Shown piece by piece: positions 8,345 to 13,034 of a stretch of DNA of 13,034 nucleotides. Below the pieces are notes generated by a model. That model was not told the DNA's origin and did not search any database. It saw only the letters and a list, made by a program, of their open reading frames with translations. A program made the translations under genes and the position numbers. Source of the stretch: JAWRCU01 sp033542235 (lineage in GTDB: Bacteria > Pseudomonadota > Alphaproteobacteria > Rhizobiales > Rhizobiaceae); NCBI RefSeq assembly GCF_033542235.1, contig NZ_JAWRCU010000039.1:1-13034 (forward strand), given 5' to 3'. Position 1 is the first letter of the stretch; each line of letters opens with the position of its first letter.

Positions 8345-8372
8345 ACAATACCAAAAAAATACCACTTGTCCA
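8345..8372 (-). promoter_or_regulatory. Putative promoter of the leftward murQ-ABC operon
   Basis: On the reverse strand, TGGACA (8372-8367) and TATTGT (8350-8345) are separated by 16 bp, a plausible sigma-70-type pair. The predicted start at about 8338 leaves a short leader of about 15 nt before murQ. The spacer is filled by the direct-repeat operator, so a bound protein would cover the polymerase site. The geometry is identical to that of the rightward promoter. Confidence 0.5.
8347..8364 (-). promoter_or_regulatory. Putative GntR operator upstream of murQ (direct repeat)
   Basis: On the reverse strand, two exact TGGTATT heptamers (8364-8358 and 8353-8347) are separated by four T's, an 11-bp period of about one helical turn. 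The same arrangement occurs in the rightward promoter at 8482-8499. The GntR-family gene at 9407-10192 is the natural candidate for the binding protein. Two same-face half sites suit a dimer or two stacked protomers; direct repeats are less usual than palindromes for this family. Confidence 0.6.
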
Positions 8373-8436
8373 GCGCGCATTAACGAATTTGTTCGCTGAT
8401 GGACCGGCAGGGCATAAAATATCTAGTTGTTACAGG

Positions 8437-8453
8437 CGGTTACTGCGGTAACG
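8437..8453. promoter_or_regulatory. Small inverted repeat in the divergent control region
   Basis: GTTAC (8439-8443) and GTAAC (8448-8452) form a short inverted repeat with a 4-nt spacer inside CGGTTACTGCGGTAACG. A further GTTAC lies at 8429-8433. It sits midway between the two promoters and could be a site for another regulator. The arms are short and may be chance. Confidence 0.2.
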
Positions 8454-8473
8454 ATGCGGGCATGAATTAACGC

Positions 8474-8501
8474 TTGGCTAATGGTATTTTATTGGTATTA
8501 T
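8474..8501 (+). promoter_or_regulatory. Putative promoter of the rightward kinase-gntR-nag operon
   Basis: TTGGCT (8474-8479) and TATTAT (8496-8501) are separated by 16 bp. The predicted start near 8508 leaves a leader of about 13 nt that contains the GGAGG site. The -10 hexamer is made partly from the second TGGTATT repeat. Both promoters of this region share the same layout base for base in position. Confidence 0.5.
8482..8499 (+). promoter_or_regulatory. Putative GntR operator upstream of the kinase gene (direct repeat)
   Basis: TGGTATT occurs exactly at 8482-8488 and 8493-8499 with the spacer TTAT, again an 11-bp period. It lies between the -35 and -10 of the rightward promoter. The regulator gene is the second gene of this operon, so autoregulation is expected, probably relieved by an amino-sugar phosphate as in related NagR/DasR proteins (inference). 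Confidence 0.6.
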
Positions 8502-8507
8502 CAGCTT

Positions 8508-8512
8508 GGAGG
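8508..8512 (+). promoter_or_regulatory. Ribosome-binding site deciding the kinase start
   Basis: GGAGG ends 8 nt before the GTG at 8521. An in-frame TTG at 8506 overlaps this site and has no ribosome-binding site of its own, so the GTG is the better start. Confidence 0.7.
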
Positions 8513-8520
8513 ATTTCGGC

Positions 8521-9414
8521 GTGACTCTGGTAATCGGCATCGATGGCGGCGGCACCAGTTGCCGGGCGGCGCTCGCGACGGCAGGCGGTGAGATCATCGG
8601 CCGGGGCAAAAGCGGTGCGGCCAACATTCGCACGGATCTCACGGGAGCCCGCGCCAGCATCGTCGAAGCGGCGCGGCTGGCCTTCACGGATGCAGGACGA
8701 GATCCCGACCTGATCGCCCAGACGCCGGCATTGCTTGGGCTCGCCGGCAGCAATGTCGGGACATACCGGCAGCAATTGGAGGCCATTCTTCCCTTCAGCA
8801 GGAACGTGGTGACGAGCGATGCTCTGATCGCGCTCGAAGGTGCGGTCGGCACCGGCGACGGCGCGATCGCCGTGCTCGGCACAGGGACCGTCTACATGGT
8901 GCGGCATGGCGGCAAGGTCCGCTCCGTTGGCGGCTGGGGCTTCCTTGTCGGCGACCAGGGCAGCGGCGCCCGCATCGGCCGCGACCTCCTGGAAGAGACG
9001 CTGCTCGCCTATGACGGGATCGCCGAGGCGTCCGATCTGACGCGGGCACTGCTTGCCGTCTTTCGCAACGAGCCGCGCGACGTCGTCGAGTTCACCACTA
9101 CGGCCAAGCCGGGCGATCTCGGCGGCTTCGCGCCGATGGTCTTCGACCATGCCGCCAAGGGCGACGCCGTCGCCGAAAAGATCCTGGGGCGTGCGATCCA
9201 CTTCATCGAGGAGTCGCTGCGCGTGATGAAACTCAGGCCCGGCGACCCGCTCTGCCTGCTCGGCGGCCTTGCTCCGCTCTACGAGCCGCGGCTTCGTGCC
9301 GATGTGCGGTCGCTGATCAAGCCGCCTCTGCAGGACGCATTGGGCGGTGCGATCAGCATGGCGCTGCGCCTGTTCGCCGAAGGAGACCAGGGGAAGGCGG
9401 GGTCGCATGGCTGA
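8521..9414 (+). CDS. BadF/BadG/BcrA/BcrD-family amino-sugar kinase (GlcNAc/MurNAc kinase candidate)
   Basis: This 297-residue protein of the ASKHA superfamily probably phosphorylates an incoming amino sugar at C6 with ATP. It has the phosphate 1 loop VIGIDGGGTSCRAAL (4-18), the candidate catalytic aspartate D100 in VVTSDALIAL, the phosphate 2 loop AIAVLGTGTVYMV (115-127), the family block GGWGFLVGDQGSGARIG (137-153) and an adenosine-type motif LCLLGGLAPLY near the C-terminus. The same family includes eukaryotic-type GlcNAc kinase, Vibrio glucosamine kinase and Clostridium MurK, which accepts both GlcNAc and MurNAc. The murQ gene next door makes a MurK-like dual specificity attractive, but sequence alone does not decide it. 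It starts with GTG; its end overlaps the gntR gene by 8 nt. Confidence 0.88.
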   Translation: MTLVIGIDGGGTSCRAALATAGGEIIGRGKSGAANIRTDLTGARASIVEAARLAFTDAGRDPDLIAQTPALLGLAGSNVGTYRQQLEAILPFSRNVVTSDALIALEGAVGTGDGAIAVLGTGTVYMVRHGGKVRSVGGWGFLVGDQGSGARIGRDLLEETLLAYDGIAEASDLTRALLAVFRNEPRDVVEFTTTAKPGDLGGFAPMVFDHAAKGDAVAEKILGRAIHFIEESLRVMKLRPGDPLCLLGGLAPLYEPRLRADVRSLIKPPLQDALGGAISMALRLFAEGDQGKAGSHG

Positions 9415-10192
9415 CGCCGCCGAGGAGATCTTTGCAGCCGTGCGGGCCGCTGCCAACAACGGTGCGCCGCTTTACCTCCAGCTGAAGAAGTCCATCGAGG
9501 ACGCCGTGCGCCGCGGCATCATCGGCCCGGGCGATGCGCTGCCTTCGGAGCGTGATATCGCCGCAAGGGCCGATGTCTCGCGCGTCACCGTACGCAAGGC
9601 AGTGCAGGACCTTGTGAAGGGCGGCATACTCGTACAGAGGCACGGTTCCGGTACGTTCGTTGCGCCGCGTGTCGAGCGCGTCGAGCAGTCACTGTCGCTA
9701 CTCACCTCCTTTACCGAGGACATGGCGCGGCGCGGCATGACAGTGCGCTCGGAATGGCTCGATCGGGGTGTCTACGCGCCTTCGCCTGAAGAGATGATGG
9801 TGCTCGGCCTCTCCTCCACCGACATGGTGGCGCGCATCTCGCGCCTGCGCATCGCCAACGATACGCCGCTCGCGATCGAGCGTGCATCGCTGTCGTCGAG
9901 CGTGCTGCCGGACCCGCGCACGATCGATGCTTCGCTCTATGCGACACTGGAGAAGACCGGTAATCGGCCCGTGCGCGCCATGCAGCGCATTTCCGCGGCC
10001 AACCTCGGCGAGGCCGATGCACGGCTCCTGCAAGTACCCGTTGGCTCGGCGGGCCTCAACATCGAGCGCATCTCCTATCTTGCCACCGGCAAGGCAATCG
10101 AGTTTACGCGCTCTATCTATCGCGGCGACACTTATGATTTCGTCGCCGAACTGAGGCTGGCAAGCCCGACCGAACAGGCAGGAGCGCGTTAA
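9407..10192 (+). CDS. GntR-family transcriptional regulator (HutC subfamily, UTRA domain)
   Basis: This 261-residue regulator has an N-terminal winged helix at about 19-87 (PLYLQLKKSIEDAVRRGIIG, then PGDALPSERDIAARADVSRV, then TVRKAVQDLVKGGILVQRHGSGTFV), the standard GntR signature. A UTRA ligand-binding domain follows (about 95-245) with the usual LSLLTSFTEDMARRGM entry and the closing segment IEFTRSIYRGDTYDFVAEL. Such NagR/DasR/NagQ-type proteins sense GlcN-6-P or GlcNAc-6-P. It starts at ATG 9407, overlapping the kinase gene by 8 nt, with AAGGCGGGG just upstream. Its probable operators are the TGGTATT direct repeats at 8347-8364 and 8482-8499. Effector and operator assignments are inference. 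Confidence 0.93.
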   Translation: MADAAEEIFAAVRAAANNGAPLYLQLKKSIEDAVRRGIIGPGDALPSERDIAARADVSRVTVRKAVQDLVKGGILVQRHGSGTFVAPRVERVEQSLSLLTSFTEDMARRGMTVRSEWLDRGVYAPSPEEMMVLGLSSTDMVARISRLRIANDTPLAIERASLSSSVLPDPRTIDASLYATLEKTGNRPVRAMQRISAANLGEADARLLQVPVGSAGLNIERISYLATGKAIEFTRSIYRGDTYDFVAELRLASPTEQAGAR

Positions 10193-11217
10193 TGACAATG
10201 ACCCATATGAAGCGGGAGATCGCCGAGATCCCTGAGGCGACCGCCCGGCTCTTCGATCAGTCCGGCACCGCACTGGCCGAGGCGGGCGCGGCGCTCGGCG
10301 CGCTCGACCCGGCTTTCTTGACCACGGTTGCGCGCGGCTCGTCGGACCACGCGGCCGCTTTTCTGAAATACGCCGTCGAGCTTGGCGCTGGGCTGCCGGT
10401 CGCATCGCTTGGCCCTTCGATCGCCTCCATCTACGGCGCGAAGCTGAAGCTTGCGAAATCCGCCAGCATCTCGATCTCTCAGTCGGGCAAGAGCCCGGAC
10501 ATCGTCACCATGGCCAAAGCGGTGCGCGACGGCGGGGCTTTGACGATCGCGATCACCAACACGGCTGGCTCGCCGCTCGCCGAGGCATCACACCATGCGA
10601 TCGACATACGCGCCGGTGCCGAGAAGAGCGTGGCCGCCACCAAGACCTTCGTCGCCTCGGCGGTGGCCGGGCTTGCGATCTTCGGCCAATGGACCGGCGA
10701 CAAGCAATTGCTGGCGGCGCTCCGCGATCTGCCGGAGCATTTCTCTCGCGCCATCGACTGCGACTGGATGGGGGTCGCCGCCGCGCTCGAGACGCACAGC
10801 TCGCTTTTCATCCTGGGCCGCGGCCCCTCGGCCGCGATCGCCAACGAGGCGGCGCTGAAATTCAAGGAAACCTCGGGTCTGCACGCCGAAGCCTATAGCG
10901 CGGCCGAGGTGATGCACGGACCGATGGCGTTGGTCGGCAAGGGCTTTCCTGTTCTGGCGCTTGCTGCGCGTGACAGATCCGAGGCGTCCATGGCCGAGGC
11001 CGCTGATGCTCTGGCAGGAAAGGGCGCTGCGGTGTTCATCACCTCGGACAAGGCGAAGAACGCGACAGCGCTGCCCTTCGCCGCAACCGGCCATCCGCTT
11101 ACCGATCCGCTGGCTTTGATCGTGTCCTTCTATAGCTTCGTCGAAGCCTTCGCCCGCCACCGCGGGCTCAACCCCGACGAGCCGCGGCACCTGCGCAAGG
11201 TGACGGAGACGTTGTGA
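10192..11217 (+). CDS. GlmS-like SIS protein, glucosamine-6-phosphate deaminase/isomerase type (NagB-II/AgaS)
   Basis: This 341-residue protein has two SIS domains matching the isomerase half of GlmS but lacks the N-terminal glutaminase domain, as expected for a catabolic deaminase turning GlcN-6-P into fructose-6-P and ammonia. Visible motifs are ARGSSDHAA (47-55), SISQSGKSPD (94-103), GAEKSVAATKTFV (142-154), LGRGPSAAIANEAALKFKE (208-226), AEVMHGPMALV (238-248, H242) and the C-terminal NPDEPRHLRKVTETL (327-341, K336) that in GlmS closes the active site. It starts at ATG 10192 with AGGAG 7 nt upstream and overlaps the regulator stop by one base (TAATG). No NagB of the classical type is seen, so this is the likely deaminase of the pathway. 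AgaS-like action on a galactosamine phosphate cannot be excluded. Confidence 0.88.
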   Translation: MTMTHMKREIAEIPEATARLFDQSGTALAEAGAALGALDPAFLTTVARGSSDHAAAFLKYAVELGAGLPVASLGPSIASIYGAKLKLAKSASISISQSGKSPDIVTMAKAVRDGGALTIAITNTAGSPLAEASHHAIDIRAGAEKSVAATKTFVASAVAGLAIFGQWTGDKQLLAALRDLPEHFSRAIDCDWMGVAAALETHSSLFILGRGPSAAIANEAALKFKETSGLHAEAYSAAEVMHGPMALVGKGFPVLALAARDRSEASMAEAADALAGKGAAVFITSDKAKNATALPFAATGHPLTDPLALIVSFYSFVEAFARHRGLNPDEPRHLRKVTETL

Positions 11218-11277
11218 TGATTGAAACACGGGCAAAGCTCGGCCTTCGCTGGCGGCCGGCGCATACTTTGCAAAGTT

Positions 11278-11403
11278 GGCGCCGCCCCTCATCCGACCCT
11301 TCGGGCCACCTTCTCCCCGTAAACGTGGAGAAGGGACGAGCGGCAACGCCGATGCCCCCCTCTCCCCGTTTACGGGGAGAGGGTAAGGGTGAGGGGCAGC
11401 GCC
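11278..11403. repeat. Palindromic mosaic repeat between the deaminase gene and nagA (copy 5)
   Basis: The 14-bp outer arms GGCGCCGCCCCTCA (11278-11291) and TGAGGGGCAGCGCC (11390-11403) match with one mismatch. Two hairpins lie inside: 11309-11334 (CCTTCTCCCCGT..., one mismatch in the right arm) and 11358-11383 (CCCTCTCCCCGT / ACGGGGAGAGGG, perfect, 2-nt loop). It occupies about half of the 259-nt gap between two genes of one operon. Confidence 0.85.
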
Positions 11404-11476
11404 GACTTGGCGAGAAAGGGCGAAGAGGCGAATCGAGCGCATCCAGTGGAAGCGCCGCTTACCGGGGGCCGCTGTC

Positions 11477-12637
11477 ATGAGCGGCCGCTTTGCGATCACC
11501 GGCGCCCGCATCTTCGACGGCGACGCGTGGCACGATGATGCGGCGCTTGTCGTGTCGGGCACAGACGTCGAGGCAATCGTCCCGGCGCGGAAGGTGGAGG
11601 CAGGCATCGAGCGCGTTTCTGCCGACGGTGACATGCTGGCTCCCGGCTTCGTCGACCTGCAGGCCAATGGCGGCGGCGGGTTGCTGATCAACGACAAGCC
11701 AGACATCGAGACGATCCGCACCATCTGCACCGCGCACGCGCCGTTCGGCACGACTGCGCTGCTCGTCACGCTGATCACCGATACGCCCGAGCAGACAAAA
11801 GCGACGATCGCGGCCGGCATCGAAGCAGCCCGGCGAGAGGTGCCGGGCTTCCTCGGCCTTCATCTCGAAGGTCCGCATCTGTCGATCGGGCGCAAGGGTG
11901 CGCATGACCCTGCGCTTATCAGGCCGATGGATGATGCCGACCAGGAGATGATCATCGCCGCGCGCCGGGAACTGCCGGCATTGCTCACCACCGTCGCCCC
12001 CGAGACGGTCGAGCCGGAGCGCATCAAGGCGCTTGCCGAAGCGGGTGTAATCGTCAGCCTCGGCCATTCCGACGCGACCTATCGCGTTGCAAGCGCGGCA
12101 GCAGACGCTGGCGCGACGATGGCGACGCATCTCTTCAATGCCATGAGCCAGATCGGCAATCGCGAACCGGGGTTGGCAGGTGCTGCCATCGACATCGGCA
12201 CGCTCAATGCCGGGCTGATCGCGGACGGCATCCATGTCGATCCCGCGACCATTCGCATCGCGCTACGCGCCAAGCGCGGGCCGGCGAAGCTGTTCCTCGT
12301 CACCGACGCCATGGCGGCGATCGGCACCGACATGACCTCGTTTACCTTGAACGGCCGCACCATTCACCGCAAAGACGGCAGTCTCAGGCTTGCCGACGGC
12401 ACGCTCGCGGGTGCCGACCTCGACATGATCTCGGCAGTGCGCTTCATGCATCGCATGATCGGGTTGAAGCTCGGCGAAGCGCTGCGCATGGCCACGCTCT
12501 ACCCCGCGCAAGCAATGGGCGTCACGGCCCGGCACGGGCGGCTGGGCAAGGGCACAGCCGCGGACATCGTGCAACTCTCCGGCGATCTCGCGGTGCGGTC
12601 GGTGTGGCTCGGCGGCGAGAGAGTTTATGGCGCGTAG
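11477..12637 (+). CDS. nagA: N-acetylglucosamine-6-phosphate deacetylase
   Basis: This 386-residue amidohydrolase removes acetate from GlcNAc-6-P to give GlcN-6-P in the cytoplasm. Family motifs run in order: LAPGFVDLQANGGGG (54-68), the metal-ligand segment GLHLEGPHLS with E131, VSLGHSDATY with H197, ATHLFNAMSQIGNREPG with H218, the substrate-contact DGIHV (250-254) and LVTDAMAAIG with the catalytic aspartate D277. Length is that of typical NagA (about 380). The ATG at 11477 has only a weak upstream GGGGG, and an upstream open frame ends in an ATGA overlap with it, so translational coupling is possible. It is the last recognised gene of the rightward operon and supplies the substrate of the SIS deaminase encoded before it. 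Confidence 0.94.
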   Translation: MSGRFAITGARIFDGDAWHDDAALVVSGTDVEAIVPARKVEAGIERVSADGDMLAPGFVDLQANGGGGLLINDKPDIETIRTICTAHAPFGTTALLVTLITDTPEQTKATIAAGIEAARREVPGFLGLHLEGPHLSIGRKGAHDPALIRPMDDADQEMIIAARRELPALLTTVAPETVEPERIKALAEAGVIVSLGHSDATYRVASAAADAGATMATHLFNAMSQIGNREPGLAGAAIDIGTLNAGLIADGIHVDPATIRIALRAKRGPAKLFLVTDAMAAIGTDMTSFTLNGRTIHRKDGSLRLADGTLAGADLDMISAVRFMHRMIGLKLGEALRMATLYPAQAMGVTARHGRLGKGTAADIVQLSGDLAVRSVWLGGERVYGA

Positions 12638-12752
12638 CGCTGCAAGGGTTTCTGGGGTCGAGGCGCCGAGAGCCCCCCTGCTTCTAGAGCGTTCTGAAAA
12701 TCGCTTGCATCGGGAATGCGCGACACCAACGGCTTAAAGATTTCACGTTGGT

Positions 12753-12914
12753 GCTGCCCCTCATCTGCCTGCCGGCATCTTCTCCCCGTAAACGGGGAGA
12801 AGGACGCTCTCGTCATTGATTTCGCCAATCGCCGACGTTGCAGAATGGGCGCCCTCAATGCGGCCGGCGTACTTCTCCCCGTTTACGGGGAGAGGTGCCC
12901 GGCAGGCCGATGAG
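12753..12914. repeat. Palindromic mosaic repeat downstream of nagA (copy 6)
   Basis: The outer arms at 12760-12774 and 12900-12914 match with one mismatch (CTCATCTGCCTGCCGG-type). Two CTTCTCCCCGT...ACGGGGAGA hairpins lie inside, at about 12779-12802 and 12872-12894, one with AA and one with TT in its loop, separated by about 70 bp of unrelated sequence. It follows the last gene of the operon and could serve as a transcript-end structure. The 12638-12752 stretch before it holds no gene; it includes a TCTAGAGCGTTCTGAAAATC stretch that resembles another rhizobial repeat type. Confidence 0.75.
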
Positions 12915-12929
12915 CGACTATCTGACGTG

Positions 12930-13034
12930 TCAAGTTGCATTAGCGAACTCGATGCGCGCATCGCGTGCTTTTGCATTGAGGATGACGAGCAGCTTGCGGG
13001 CGAGCGCGATGCGGATGACCATCTTCTCTTTGCC
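12930..13034 (-). CDS. Probable IS110-family transposase, C-terminal end only (cut by window edge)
   Basis: The reverse strand is open from the window edge for 34 codons to the TGA at 12932-12930. The peptide contains KMVIRIALARKLLVILNAKARD, which resembles the basic, leucine-rich C-terminal end of IS110/IS116/IS902-type transposases (Transposase_20 domain). The rest of the gene would lie to the right of the window. Whether the element is intact, and where its end is, cannot be seen; a palindromic repeat lies just 15 bp downstream of the stop. Family call rests on a short segment only. Confidence 0.55.
   Translation of the reverse strand, partial: GKEKMVIRIALARKLLVILNAKARDARIEFANAT

Noticed and set aside
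8467..9459. 330-codon open frame on the - strand
   Set aside because: It is antisense to the kinase gene and across the control region; no family likeness.
10588..11820. 410-codon open frame on the - strand
   Set aside because: It overlaps the deaminase gene, a repeat element and the nagA start in antisense; part of its product is repeat-derived sequence.

Overview
The window reads as chromosomal DNA of a GC-rich alphaproteobacterium of the Rhizobiales, most like Mesorhizobium. The evidence is the codon use, the many rhizobial-type GC-rich palindromic intergenic elements built on a CTCCCCGT/ACGGGGAG hairpin, and the gene content. No rRNA, tRNA or CRISPR array was seen.

Left part (1-2813). 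A gene-poor leader holds a perfect 34-bp palindrome. It is followed by a complete SBP56-family gene (selenium-binding protein / methanethiol oxidase) and a small, histidine-bearing polytopic membrane protein on the same strand. A palindromic repeat lies between these two genes, and another closes the convergent junction with the next operon.

Central and right part (2848-12637). Two divergent operons face away from a control region at about 8323-8520. The leftward operon encodes a MurNAc-6-phosphate etherase (MurQ-like), a periplasmic solute-binding protein, two CUT1-type permeases and an ABC ATPase. The rightward operon encodes a BadF-type amino-sugar kinase, a GntR/HutC repressor, a GlmS-like SIS deaminase/isomerase (NagB-II/AgaS type) and NagA. 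Together they could take GlcNAc and/or MurNAc from the periplasm to fructose-6-phosphate without a PTS: ABC uptake, kinase, MurQ (removes D-lactate from MurNAc-6-P), NagA (deacetylation), NagB-II (deamination/isomerisation). The two divergent promoters carry the same module: a TGGTATT-N4-TGGTATT direct repeat (11-bp period) filling the spacer between -35 and -10, with the second repeat supplying part of the -10. This is the likely operator of the GntR protein.

Six palindromic mosaic repeats lie in the window. Three of them sit inside the operons (SBP-permease, permease-permease, deaminase-nagA), where they could adjust relative expression. The right edge (12930-13034) holds the C-terminal end of a probable IS110-type transposase that runs out of the window.
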